A DNA stretch of 64,000 nt from NCBI GenBank assembly GCA_029961105.1, contig JASBVO010000018.1, positions 21,344-85,343 of the forward strand, written 5' to 3'. This document shows positions 38,802-47,438 of this stretch, one piece after another. Source of the DNA: Micrococcus sp. (GTDB taxonomy: Bacteria > Actinomycetota > Actinomycetes > Actinomycetales > Micrococcaceae). Position numbers and translations under genes: made by a program. The stretch's first letter is position 1; each line of letters begins with the position of its first letter. The notes under the pieces were generated by a model. The model was not told the DNA's origin. It saw nothing but the letters and a program-made list of their open reading frames with translations, and ran no database searches.

Positions 38802-39926
38802 ATGCACCACCATTCCGCAGCGCCCACCAGCAGGCGCCGCACCCGCAGCACCCTCGCCGCGCTCGGCGTCGTCGCCCTGGCCCTGACCGGCTGCTCGGTC
38901 GCGGACCAGTCCGGCAGCGGGAACGGCACCGGCACGGCGTCGGCCGCCACCGAGGCGACCGGTGGCCAGTCCGGCGGCGCAAAGGGCAACGGCGAGACCG
39001 TCACCGTGATGACCCACGACTCGTTCAACATCACCGACGAGCAGATCGCCGCCTTCGAGGAGCAGTCCGGCTACGAGCTCACCACCACCGCCCCGGGGGA
39101 CGCCGGAACCCTCGTCAACCAGCTGATCCTGGCCAAGGACAACCCCACCGTGGACGCGGTCTACGGCATCGACAACCTCTCGGCACAGCGCGTCATCGAC
39201 GAGGGTGTCGTCGCCGAGTACGCCTCCGAGGCGCTCCCCGCCTCCGCCGAGGACCTCGCCGTCGCGGACAAGCTCACCCCCATCGACCAGGGCCAGGTCT
39301 GCGTCAACACGGACCACGAGTGGTTCCAGGAGAAGGGCATGGCCGAGCCGACCAGCCTGGACGACCTGGCCAAGCCCGAGTACGCGGAACTGCTGGTCAC
39401 CACCAACCCGGTGACCTCCTCCCCCGGTCTGGCCTTCCTGGCCGCCACCGTGACCGAGAAGGGCGAGGATGGCTGGCAGGACTACTGGCGCCAGCTGCTG
39501 GAGGGCGGCACGAAGGTTGCCGCCGGCTGGTCGGACGCCTACTACTCCGACTTCTCCGGCGGCGAGGGGAAGGGCGCCTACCCGCTGGTGCTCAGCTACT
39601 CCTCCTCCCCCGCCTACGCCCCGACCACCGGGGTCGTCGAGGACACCTGCACCACCCAGGTCGAGTACGCCGGCGTCGTGGAGGGCGCCAAGAACCCGGA
39701 GGGCGCGCAGGCGTTCATCGACTTCCTGCTGACCGAGGACTTCCAGGCCTCCCTGCCGGAGAACATGTTCATGTACCCGGTGGATGACTCCGTCGAGCTG
39801 CCGGCCGACTGGACCGAACACGCCACCCTCGTCAAGGACCCGATCGAGGCGGACCTGCAGCAGGTCTCCGAGCAGCGCGAGGCCTGGCTCAAGGAGTGGA
39901 ACGAGCTCTACGAGTCCACGAACTGA
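38802..39926 (+). CDS. thiB: Thiamine ABC transporter substrate-binding lipoprotein
   Basis: 374 residues. A lipoprotein signal (RRRTRSTLAALGVVALALTGC; lipobox LTGC) anchors it outside the membrane. The mature part reads like TbpA: TVTVMTHDSFNITDEQIAAFE, TVDAVYGIDNLSAQRVIDEG, INQGQVCVNTD-like IDQGQVCVNTDHEWF, TSSPGLAFLAATV, YSDFSGGEGKGAYPLVLSYS. It binds thiamine for import. ATG 38802 has GGAGG 5 nt upstream. First gene behind the TPP riboswitch. Confidence 0.93.
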   Translation: MHHHSAAPTSRRRTRSTLAALGVVALALTGCSVADQSGSGNGTGTASAATEATGGQSGGAKGNGETVTVMTHDSFNITDEQIAAFEEQSGYELTTTAPGDAGTLVNQLILAKDNPTVDAVYGIDNLSAQRVIDEGVVAEYASEALPASAEDLAVADKLTPIDQGQVCVNTDHEWFQEKGMAEPTSLDDLAKPEYAELLVTTNPVTSSPGLAFLAATVTEKGEDGWQDYWRQLLEGGTKVAAGWSDAYYSDFSGGEGKGAYPLVLSYSSSPAYAPTTGVVEDTCTTQVEYAGVVEGAKNPEGAQAFIDFLLTEDFQASLPENMFMYPVDDSVELPADWTEHATLVKDPIEADLQQVSEQREAWLKEWNELYESTN

Positions 39927-39957
39927 TCACCGTCCGTCACCGAACAGGTCCCAGCCG

Positions 39958-42000
39958 ATGAGCCTCCTCCCGGGCGATCCCAGCACGGCCCCGACGCCGG
40001 TCCTCACGCCGGCGCCTGGGTCCGGTCCCGCCCCGGGCACCGGCCACACGGGGTCCGCGGGGGCGTCGGCGTCCACGGCGGACCGTGGCCTCGCGCCGTC
40101 GGCACCGGGTCTGGACCGAGGCACGACGTCGGCCCCGCGCCGCGCGGTGGACGGCCCGGTGGGCGGCCCGCCGGACGGTCAGCCAGACGGCGGGCCGGGC
40201 GGTGCACAGGAAGGCACCCCACCCGACGGTGCGCCGGGAGGCGCCGAAGCCGAGACTTCGGTGGGACGTGCCGGAGCCGGCCGCACGCTGGGAGGCGCCG
40301 GGGCCGGCGTCGTGCGCGGGCGGTGGACCCGGGCCGCGGGTCCCACGGGCCGGGCGCTGGTGTGGACGGTGGTCGCCGCCGTCCCGCTGGCCTTCCTGGC
40401 GGTGTTCTTCCTCTGGCCGGTCGGGTCGATGCTGGGCCGCGGCGTGACCGACGCCGCCGGCAGGCTCGACCTAGGGGCCTTCGGCGAGGTGCTGGGTCAG
40501 TCCCGGACGTGGCGGCTCGTCGGACAGACGCTCGGGCTGGCCGCGGCGGGCACCGTCGGCTCCCTGCTGCTGGGCCTGCCCGGGGCGTACGTGCTGTACC
40601 GGTGCCGGTTCCCGGGGCGGAACCTGCTGCGCGGGCTCTCCACGGTGCCGTTCGTGCTGCCGACCGTGGTGGTGGGCACCGCGTTCCGCGCCCTGCTGGC
40701 GGAGACGGGGCCGCTGGGGTTCCTGGGGCTGGACCAGACGCTGACCGCGGTGGTGCTGGCCATGGTGTTCTTCAACTTCTCCGTGGTGGTGCGGCAGGTC
40801 GGGGCCCTGTGGTCGACGCTGGACCCCCGCACCGGGGAGGCCGCCCGGATGCTGGGTGCCTCCCCCTGGCGGACGTTCGTGACCGTGGTGCTGCCGGCGC
40901 TGGGGCCGGCGATCGCCTCGGCCGGGTCGCTGGTGTTCCTGTTCTGCTCGACGGCGTTCGGGATCGTGCAGACCCTGGGCCGGCCGGGCGTGGGCACCCT
41001 GGAGACCGAGATCTACGTGCAGACCACGGCGTTCCTGGACCTGCGCACCGCCGCGGTGTTCTCCACGCTGCAGCTGGTGGTGGTGCTCCTGGCCGTGACG
41101 GCCGCGAACCGGTTCCGCGCCGGGACGGAGACCGCGCTGCGGCTGCGCGAGCCGACCTCGCACCCGCTGCGGCGGACAGACGCGGTGCCGTTCGCGGTGA
41201 CGATGCTGACCGTGGTGCTGCTGGTCGCCGCGCCGATCGTGGCGCTGGTGGTGCGGTCCTTCCAGTCCTCTCAAGGCTGGGGGCTGCGCAACTACGAGCT
41301 GCTCGGGACCAGCGCCGGGGCCGGGTTCGCCGGCGGCACCACGGTGCTGCAGGCCCTGGAGCACTCGGTGAAGATCGCCGTGGACGCCACGGTGATCACC
41401 CTGGTGGTCGGGGTGCCGCTGGCGCTGCTGCTGACCCGGCCGGTGCGCTCGCGCCGGGCGGCACGGGCCCAGCGCCTCTTCGACGCGGCGATCATGCTGC
41501 CGCTGGGGGTCTCGGCGGTGACGGTGGGCTTCGGCTTCGTGGTGTCCCTCGTGGCGGCCGCCCCGCAGCTGGCCTACTCCGGCGCCCTGGTCCCGCCGGC
41601 CCAGGCCGTGGTGGCGCTTCCGCTCGTGGTGCGCTCCCTGGTGCCGGTGCTGCGGGCGGTGGACCCGCGGCTGCGGGAGGCCGCTGCCGTCCTGGGTGCC
41701 TCGCCCGGACGGGTGCTGCGCACCGTGGACGGGCCGTTCCTGGTCCGCGGCCTGGGGCTGGCCGCCGGGTTCGCCTTCGCGGTGTCCCTGGGCGAGTTCG
41801 GGGCGACGTCGTTCCTCGCCTCCCCCGACTACCAGACCCTGCCGGTGCTCATCGTGCGGCTGCTGGGCCGGCCCGGGGAGGACAACTACGGGATGGCCAT
41901 GGCCGGGTCGGTGATCCTGGCGGTGCTGACCGCGACGGTCATGCTGGTGTGTGAGCGGCTGCGCCCGCGGGGCGCGGCCGGGACGGGAGCGGAGTTCTGA
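39958..42000 (+). CDS. thiP: Thiamine ABC transporter permease, two fused halves
   Basis: 680 residues. After 130 residues of low-complexity Gly/Pro/Ala sequence come about 12 membrane helices in two halves. Each has an EAA loop (EAARMLGASPWRTFVTVVLP and EAAAVLGASPGRVLRTVDGP) that contacts the ATPase. The unusual N-terminal extension is predicted to be disordered and cytoplasmic. ATG 39958 lies 31 nt after thiB with only a weak AGG site; a start nearer the first helix cannot be excluded. Confidence 0.9.
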   Translation: MSLLPGDPSTAPTPVLTPAPGSGPAPGTGHTGSAGASASTADRGLAPSAPGLDRGTTSAPRRAVDGPVGGPPDGQPDGGPGGAQEGTPPDGAPGGAEAETSVGRAGAGRTLGGAGAGVVRGRWTRAAGPTGRALVWTVVAAVPLAFLAVFFLWPVGSMLGRGVTDAAGRLDLGAFGEVLGQSRTWRLVGQTLGLAAAGTVGSLLLGLPGAYVLYRCRFPGRNLLRGLSTVPFVLPTVVVGTAFRALLAETGPLGFLGLDQTLTAVVLAMVFFNFSVVVRQVGALWSTLDPRTGEAARMLGASPWRTFVTVVLPALGPAIASAGSLVFLFCSTAFGIVQTLGRPGVGTLETEIYVQTTAFLDLRTAAVFSTLQLVVVLLAVTAANRFRAGTETALRLREPTSHPLRRTDAVPFAVTMLTVVLLVAAPIVALVVRSFQSSQGWGLRNYELLGTSAGAGFAGGTTVLQALEHSVKIAVDATVITLVVGVPLALLLTRPVRSRRAARAQRLFDAAIMLPLGVSAVTVGFGFVVSLVAAAPQLAYSGALVPPAQAVVALPLVVRSLVPVLRAVDPRLREAAAVLGASPGRVLRTVDGPFLVRGLGLAAGFAFAVSLGEFGATSFLASPDYQTLPVLIVRLLGRPGEDNYGMAMAGSVILAVLTATVMLVCERLRPRGAAGTGAEF

Positions 42001-42941
42001 TGCATTGTCCTGAGAGGGCTGGGGGTACGGGCGGAACTTCGGCGGCCGGACCGGTCCCGGAGGCCCCGGCCGGGCGTGGAACCGGCCGTGGAGCGCGCGC
42101 CGAGGGACGGGCGCTGGTGTGCGAGGGCGTGTCCGTGGCCTACCCGAACGGGTTCGTCGCGGTGAAGGACGTGGACCTGGCCGTCGACGCCGGCGAGGTC
42201 CTCGCCCTGCTGGGCGCCTCCGGCTCGGGCAAGTCGACGCTGCTGCGCGGCATCGCCGGCCTGGAGCGGGTGTCTTCCGGTGCTGTGTGGATGCGCGGGC
42301 GGCGGATGAACGAGGTGCCCGTGCACGAGCGCGAGTGCGGGATGGTGTTCCAGGACGGGCAGCTGTTCCCGCACCGGTCGGTGGCCCGGAACATCGGCTA
42401 CGGGCTGGAGACCTCGGGGCTGAACAGGGCCGCGCGGCGCGAACGCGTCGAGGAGATGCTCGAGCTGGTGGGGCTGTCCGGTTACGGGAACCGGGCCGTG
42501 CAGACGCTGTCGGGCGGCCAGGCCCAGCGCGTGGCGCTGGCCCGGTCCCTGGCGACGAGGCCCCGGGTGCTGCTGCTGGACGAGCCGCTCTCCGCCCTGG
42601 ACCGGGCGCTGCGCGAGCGCCTGGCCGTGGACCTGCGCCGGATCCTGACCGGCACCGGCACCACGGCCGTGTACGTCACCCACGACCACGCCGAGGCCTT
42701 CACCGTCGCGGACCGGATCGCCGTGATGGACGACGGGACGGTGCTCACCGTGGGCACGCGGGCGGAGCTGCTGGAGGCCGGCCCCGGCGGGCCAGACGTG
42801 CTCGGCAGCCGCGGGCGGCTGCTCGGTGTGGTGCGGCGCCCCACGGAGGCCGGCGCCGTCGTCGGGCTCTCCGCGACCGAGGTCGAGGTGCCGGGGCTGC
42901 GGGCCGAGCCCGGCGCCGAGGTGCTGCTGCGGGTGGGGTGA
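42000..42941 (+). CDS. thiQ: Thiamine ABC transporter ATP-binding protein
   Basis: 313 residues. Walker A GASGSGKST, Q-loop MVFQDGQLFPHRS, signature LSGGQAQRVALARSL, Walker B VLLLDEPLSALD and switch THDHAEAF are all intact. The ATG overlaps the thiP stop (TGATG), giving coupled translation. A 40-residue Gly/Ala-rich leader precedes the domain, so a start nearer EGRALVCEGVSVAY is possible. A C-terminal regulatory-type extension follows the core. Confidence 0.92.
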   Translation: MHCPERAGGTGGTSAAGPVPEAPAGRGTGRGARAEGRALVCEGVSVAYPNGFVAVKDVDLAVDAGEVLALLGASGSGKSTLLRGIAGLERVSSGAVWMRGRRMNEVPVHERECGMVFQDGQLFPHRSVARNIGYGLETSGLNRAARRERVEEMLELVGLSGYGNRAVQTLSGGQAQRVALARSLATRPRVLLLDEPLSALDRALRERLAVDLRRILTGTGTTAVYVTHDHAEAFTVADRIAVMDDGTVLTVGTRAELLEAGPGGPDVLGSRGRLLGVVRRPTEAGAVVGLSATEVEVPGLRAEPGAEVLLRVG

Positions 42942-43053
42942 GGTCCCGCTCCTCCCCATGACGAGCCGGCCGACCACGGACAGCGGCCGATAGCCGCGCT
43001 GCTCACACGTAGTCGGTGCTCACTGTTCCCGCGAGGGATCCAGGGACACCGGC

Positions 43054-43923
43054 TCAGGACACCGTGACCGCGGCGCGCCCGCTCCCGGCCCTGCCAGCGA
43101 GCCAGGTCAGGGGCAGGAGCAGGATCAGCGCGAGGAAGCCGGCCAGTACCACGGTGACCACCGCGGAGGAGTCCCCGAAGTTCGCCACGGCCACCAGGGT
43201 GGCCACGCCCATGTTGCGTTGGGAGGCGGAGATGCCCACGATGGGACCGACGCCGGGTTTCATGGTCCCGAGCGCCCACCCGGCCACGAGGTTCGCCAGG
43301 GTGAACACCACGATGGCCAGCACCGTGCCGGTCCCGATGAGGCCGGCCAGTTCACGGTGGTCGGCGATGAACTGGTTGGCGGGCATCACCAGCATGGACC
43401 AGAAGCTCAGGCGCTGGACCGGTCCCTGCAGGCGCGCAGCGAGCCCGGGACTGAACTGACGCACCGCGATGGCGGCGCCGAGAGGCAGCAGCATGGTGGG
43501 GATCAGCACCGCGGCGATGCTCGCCGAGGACACCTCGGCCCCCGGCAGCAGCAGCGGCAGGACCACGGGCATGAACAGGGTGGTGGCCACCAGCATGACG
43601 GCCAACAGCGCCGAGGCCGAGGGCATGTCACCCCGGGCCAGGTGGGTCAGCTTCAGGGCGAAGGGGGCGCCGGCGGCGCAGGCCAGGACCATGAGCCCCA
43701 TGCGCGCATCCTCGGGGATGGGCAGCAGGGCGGTCAGCGCCAGGGCCAGGCACGGCGCCACCAGGAAGTTGGCCAGCGCGCCGGAGACCAGCAACCAACC
43801 ACTGCGCAGGGGCGCGATGAACTGCCGGACCGTCTGTCTGAGTCCGACGGCGGCCATGCTGGTGACGGCGAACAGCGGTACGGAGACGGCCCCCACGAGG
43901 TCGGTGATCGCCTGGAGGTCCAT
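43054..43923 (-). CDS. BASS (bile acid:sodium symporter) family transporter
   Basis: 289 residues, about nine or ten membrane helices. LVLACAAGAPFALKLTHLARGD and the GISASQRNMGVATLVA segment match the Na-binding crossover regions of the family. Bacterial members move organic acids such as pantoate or aromatic and bile acids; the substrate is unknown here. ATG 43923 lies 40 nt from a copy of the cluster motif shared with the divergent iclR, so it may belong to the same regulon. Confidence 0.82.
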   Translation of the reverse strand: MDLQAITDLVGAVSVPLFAVTSMAAVGLRQTVRQFIAPLRSGWLLVSGALANFLVAPCLALALTALLPIPEDARMGLMVLACAAGAPFALKLTHLARGDMPSASALLAVMLVATTLFMPVVLPLLLPGAEVSSASIAAVLIPTMLLPLGAAIAVRQFSPGLAARLQGPVQRLSFWSMLVMPANQFIADHRELAGLIGTGTVLAIVVFTLANLVAGWALGTMKPGVGPIVGISASQRNMGVATLVAVANFGDSSAVVTVVLAGFLALILLLPLTWLAGRAGSGRAAVTVS

Positions 43924-43963
43924 GGTGTCATTCTGGCCACGGCCCCCGTAGACTCTTCCTGCT

Positions 43964-43982
43964 CTTTTCATCCAGTGGTAAG
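43964..43982 (+). promoter_or_regulatory. Shared 19-bp motif, site 1 (putative IclR operator)
   Basis: CTTTTCATCCAGTGGTAAG, 8 nt upstream of the iclR GTG and 40 nt from the divergent symporter gene. The first 13 bases recur with one substitution at 45834-45852 and 48914-48932. The position just before the start suggests autorepression. Confidence 0.65.
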
Positions 43983-43990
43983 GCGGTTCA

Positions 43991-44749
43991 GTGGCGGGGA
44001 ACGCTCATGCACCGGGACGCTCGGTGACCTCCCGTGCCCTCGACGTGCTGGGGTCCTTCGATGCGCAGCACGTCCGCCAGACCCTCTCGCAGATCTCGCG
44101 CCGCACCGGCATGCCCGTGGCCACCTGCTATCGGCTGCTGCGAGACCTGGCCCAGTGGGGGGCCGTGAGCCGCGGCGAGGACGGGACGTACACGGTGGGC
44201 CCGCGCATCGCCCAGTTGGGCCTGCTCGCCCCGTTGGAGCGTGGACTGCGCCAGACCGCCGCGCCGTTCATGCAGGACGTCCTCTTCGCCACCCGCCAGA
44301 TCGTCAACCTGTTCATCCTGGACGGTGCGGAGGCGCTGCTGCTGGATCGGATCGCCGGGACCCGCGTCGGCGCGCCGATCGCCCGGCCGGGAGACCGGCT
44401 GCCGTTGCACACCAGCGCCGCCGGGAAGGTCCTGCTGGCCCACGGTCCCCCCGAGTTGCTGGAGGCTGCGGCCGCCCGGCTGACCCCGGAGACCCGGCAC
44501 AGCATCGCCGACCGCGCCCGGCTCGAACAGGCACTGGAAGTGGTCCGCCAGCGCGGCTACGCCACCACGGAGGGGGAGCACTCCTCCGCCGCCTACGGCC
44601 TGGCGGTGCCGGTCCGGGGCACCGAGGGGGAGGTCATCGCCGCGCTGGGGATCGTGAACCTGTCCCGGATCACGGACTTCCAGCGGATCGTGCCGGCGTT
44701 GCAGGTGGCCTCCGCCGCCATCACCCGGTCCCTGAACCGGGCGGTGTAG
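43991..44749 (+). CDS. IclR-family transcriptional regulator
   Basis: 252 residues. The N-terminal winged HTH (SVTSRALDVLGSFD.. TLSQISRRTGMPVATCYRLLRDL) is followed by the GAF-like effector domain (IVNLFILDGAEALLLDRIAG, LPLHTSAAGKVLLA, YATTEGEHSSAAYGLAVPVR). IclR proteins commonly control aromatic-acid degradation operons. The gene lies at the left edge of the aromatic cluster with a repeated motif in its promoter, so it is the best candidate regulator of the cluster. Confidence 0.92.
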   Translation: MAGNAHAPGRSVTSRALDVLGSFDAQHVRQTLSQISRRTGMPVATCYRLLRDLAQWGAVSRGEDGTYTVGPRIAQLGLLAPLERGLRQTAAPFMQDVLFATRQIVNLFILDGAEALLLDRIAGTRVGAPIARPGDRLPLHTSAAGKVLLAHGPPELLEAAAARLTPETRHSIADRARLEQALEVVRQRGYATTEGEHSSAAYGLAVPVRGTEGEVIAALGIVNLSRITDFQRIVPALQVASAAITRSLNRAV

Positions 44750-44765
44750 GGCGGCGGAGAACGCT

Positions 44766-45764
44766 TCAGGCCGACGTTCCCGCGGTCGCCGGCGCCAGGG
44801 TTCCGCTGCCGACGACCTCGAACACCGTGCCCGGCCGCGCCACGGTGACCGGCCCGTCGTACTCGGCCGCCACGCCCGCCGTCCACTGCTCGTCCGTGGC
44901 CACGCCGGCCAGGTGGGAGAGCACGACGCGCCGGGCACCGGCCCGGGTGGCCACCCGTCCGACGCCTTCCGGGGTGGTGTGGGAGATCAGCTGGTGGTTG
45001 AGGAACTCCGGGCCGAAGTCCAGGGCGCGGTAGAAGTCCAGGAAGACGCTCTCGTGCACGAGCAGGTCGGCGCCGGCGGCGATCCGGACCATGTTGTCGG
45101 ACTCCGTGGTGTCCCCGGAGACGACCACGGACCCGTAGGCGGTGTCGAAGCGGAAGGCGAAGGCGGGGAAGATCGGTGGGTGCTCCACCAGGATCGCGCT
45201 GACGCGGACCCGGTCGTCCGCGTAGACGACGAACGGGTCCATCGCCGGTGTCGACTCCCCCGAGGCCCCGGCGGCCGAGTCCGGAAGGCCGATCTCCTCC
45301 ACGGAGATCAGGTCGTACAACGGGGGGCGCCCCTCATCGACGATCCGCACGTCGATGTCATAGGAGTAGCCGCGCAGGACATGGTCCACCAGCCCGGCGA
45401 GCCCGATGGCGCCCGCCTCCGGGTCCGCGGACCCGGGCCCCAGGATCTGCACCGGCTCGGTGAACCCCTGCACCGGCTGGCCCCAGTTCCACAGGAGGTA
45501 GGCGGGGAGTTCGGCCACGTGGTCCGAGTGCAGGTGGGTCACGAAGCAGGCACGCAGGTCCTCGCCCCGCAGGCCGGCCTCGTGGGCCGCCCGGGTGACG
45601 CCCAGGCCGAAGTCCACCAGGTAGTACACCCCGTCGACGACGACGGCCGTGGCGATGCCGGCGCACTCCGAACGGATGGCGGGCCCGGCCGCCGTCCCCA
45701 GGGTGACGACCTTCAGCCCGCTCCAGCGCTCGGTGGGGGGCTCGGTGATGACGGGGTCAACCAT
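44766..45764 (-). CDS. Metallo-beta-lactamase-fold hydrolase
   Basis: 332 residues. The metal motif is THLHSDH (His77, His79, Asp81, His82). Further ligands are in VVSGDTTESDN, LVHESVF and a late VVLSHLAG His. The layout is like RNase Z/arylsulfatase-type members, which hydrolyse esters, sulfates or phosphodiesters. In this cluster it might cleave an ester or lactone of an aromatic compound, but nothing in the sequence proves that. ATG 45764 follows GGAAGG. Divergent from the MFS gene with a copy of the cluster motif between them. Confidence 0.85.
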   Translation of the reverse strand: MVDPVITEPPTERWSGLKVVTLGTAAGPAIRSECAGIATAVVVDGVYYLVDFGLGVTRAAHEAGLRGEDLRACFVTHLHSDHVAELPAYLLWNWGQPVQGFTEPVQILGPGSADPEAGAIGLAGLVDHVLRGYSYDIDVRIVDEGRPPLYDLISVEEIGLPDSAAGASGESTPAMDPFVVYADDRVRVSAILVEHPPIFPAFAFRFDTAYGSVVVSGDTTESDNMVRIAAGADLLVHESVFLDFYRALDFGPEFLNHQLISHTTPEGVGRVATRAGARRVVLSHLAGVATDEQWTAGVAAEYDGPVTVARPGTVFEVVGSGTLAPATAGTSA

Positions 45765-45833
45765 GTCTCGGCCTTCCGTGGATCCAGTGATTCCCCCCAC
45801 TGTGCCCGAGCAGCCACCGGCTTCTCAGGCGAG

Positions 45834-45852
45834 CTTCTCACTGGACGAAAAG
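45834..45852 (-). promoter_or_regulatory. Shared 19-bp motif, site 2 (putative IclR operator)
   Basis: On the minus strand it reads CTTTTCGTCCAGTGAGAAG, between the divergent MBL-fold and MFS genes. Its ends (CTTTTC and GAGAAG) form an imperfect inverted repeat. A partial copy (ATCCAGTGA) is at 45782-45790. Confidence 0.65.
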
Positions 45853-45939
45853 CGACCTATGTGCCCCAGTTCACACGCTTCTAGATTCACCTCCAGACGT
45901 TTCCCCGCCGACCGTACGGTCCCACCCCAGGAGATCACG

Positions 45940-47328
45940 ATGACCCTTGCCCCCGCGCCTCAGGCGCAGGCCAGCGTGCCGAGCGCCCCGCCCCTGGATA
46001 CCCGCGATCCCGCGGACGCCCGGTACTGGTCCCCCCGCAAGCGCACCCGGTACGCCTGGATGCTGACCGGCCTGCTGCTGTTCCTGATGATGCTCAGCTG
46101 GGCGGACAAGGCCGTGCTGGGCATCGCCGCCGTGCCGCTGATGGAGGAACTGGGCATCACCCCGGAGCAGTTCGGCCTGGTCTCCAGCGCTATGTTCCTG
46201 ACCTTCGGGCTGGCCCAGCTGGTCGCGGCCCCGCTGGCCAACAAGATCAAGGCCAAGACCCTGCTGCTGGTGATGTGCCTGATCTGGTCCCTGTCCGTGA
46301 TGCCCGTCGTCGTCTTCGCCACCCTGCCCGCACTGTGGGTCAGCCGGCTGGCCCTGGGCGCCGGTGAGGGACCGCTGGCCCCGGTGCTGATGCACGCCAT
46401 CTACAAGTGGTTCCCCTCCAAGAAGGGGGCCACACCCGCCGCGGTGGCCTCCTCCGGCGTGACGCTCGGCATCGTGGCCTTCGCGCCGGTGCTGGCCTGG
46501 GTGGTCACCCAGCACGGCTGGCGGATCGCCTTCCTGGCCCTCGCCGTGGTCGGCGTGGCCTGGTGCGCCGTCTGGATGTGGCTGGGCAAGGAGGGGCCCT
46601 ACACCTCCCTGGCCGTGGAACGGGAGATCGAAGGCACCCCCGTGGAGGCCATGGGGCCCGATGCCGCGCGGATCAGCGAGGAGAAGGTCCCGTTCTTCCG
46701 GACCATCGCCAACCCCACCTGGATCTTCGCCGTGCTGGCGTCCTTCTTCGGCTACTGGACCTTCACTTTGGCCATGTCCTGGGGACCGGCCTACTTCCAG
46801 AACGTCATGGGCTTCTCCGGCCAGCAGGCCGGCTCACTGATCGCCCTCCCCGCCGCCTGGGGCGTGGTGGCCACGATCGGCCTGAACGCCCTGATCCAGC
46901 GGATGGACCAGCGCGGGGTGCCGAGCCGGCGCTCCCGCGGCTGGACCCTGGGCCTGGCCGGCACCGCAGCGGGACTGTCCCTGCTGGCCTCCACGCTCGT
47001 CGCGTCCCCGGCGCTGGCCCTGGTCCTGATGAGCTTCGGCTTCGGCACCGCCCCGGCGCTGTTCGCCATCACCTACCTGATCGTCGGTGAGCTGACGACG
47101 ATCTCCCAGCGCGGAGCCCACCTCAACGTCGCCAACGCCGTCCTGACCACCGGCGGCGTCTTCGCCCCGGCCATCGGCGGCATCCTCATCGGCCAGGCCG
47201 TCACGCCGGCCGACGGCTACCAGTTGGCCTTCCAGGTCACCGCCGTGCTCCTGACGGTGTTCGGCCTGCTGGCCCTGGTGTTCGTCAACCAGCAGCGCCA
47301 GCGGCGCAAGCTCGGCATCGAGGCCTGA
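45940..47328 (+). CDS. MFS transporter, anion:cation symporter-like (aromatic acid permease)
   Basis: 462 residues, 12 membrane helices. A charged leader with SPRKRTRYAWMLTGLLLFLMM precedes helix 1; DKAVLGIAAVPLMEELGITPEQFGLVSSAMFL is typical of the ACS/phthalate permease group. A loop of about 40 residues separates the two six-helix halves. The likely substrate is an organic or aromatic acid, inferred from the neighbours. ATG 45940 has AGGAG 6 nt upstream. The gene ends at a strong palindrome. Confidence 0.88.
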   Translation: MTLAPAPQAQASVPSAPPLDTRDPADARYWSPRKRTRYAWMLTGLLLFLMMLSWADKAVLGIAAVPLMEELGITPEQFGLVSSAMFLTFGLAQLVAAPLANKIKAKTLLLVMCLIWSLSVMPVVVFATLPALWVSRLALGAGEGPLAPVLMHAIYKWFPSKKGATPAAVASSGVTLGIVAFAPVLAWVVTQHGWRIAFLALAVVGVAWCAVWMWLGKEGPYTSLAVEREIEGTPVEAMGPDAARISEEKVPFFRTIANPTWIFAVLASFFGYWTFTLAMSWGPAYFQNVMGFSGQQAGSLIALPAAWGVVATIGLNALIQRMDQRGVPSRRSRGWTLGLAGTAAGLSLLASTLVASPALALVLMSFGFGTAPALFAITYLIVGELTTISQRGAHLNVANAVLTTGGVFAPAIGGILIGQAVTPADGYQLAFQVTAVLLTVFGLLALVFVNQQRQRRKLGIEA

Positions 47329-47350
47329 GCCCCGGGACAGGCTCCGGGAA

Positions 47351-47388
47351 CAGATCGGCCCCGCACCTCGAGGTGCGGGGCCGATCTG
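47351..47388. terminator. Perfect 38-bp palindrome between convergent genes
   Basis: Two 19-base arms (CAGATCGGCCCCGCACCTC and its complement) meet with no spacer. It lies between the MFS gene and the converging aldehyde dehydrogenase gene and should act on both transcripts. Confidence 0.8.
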
Positions 47389-47438
47389 CGTGCAGGCGCC
47401 GGACGTGCGGAACGTTCAGGACGTCCAGCCTGCCGGGC

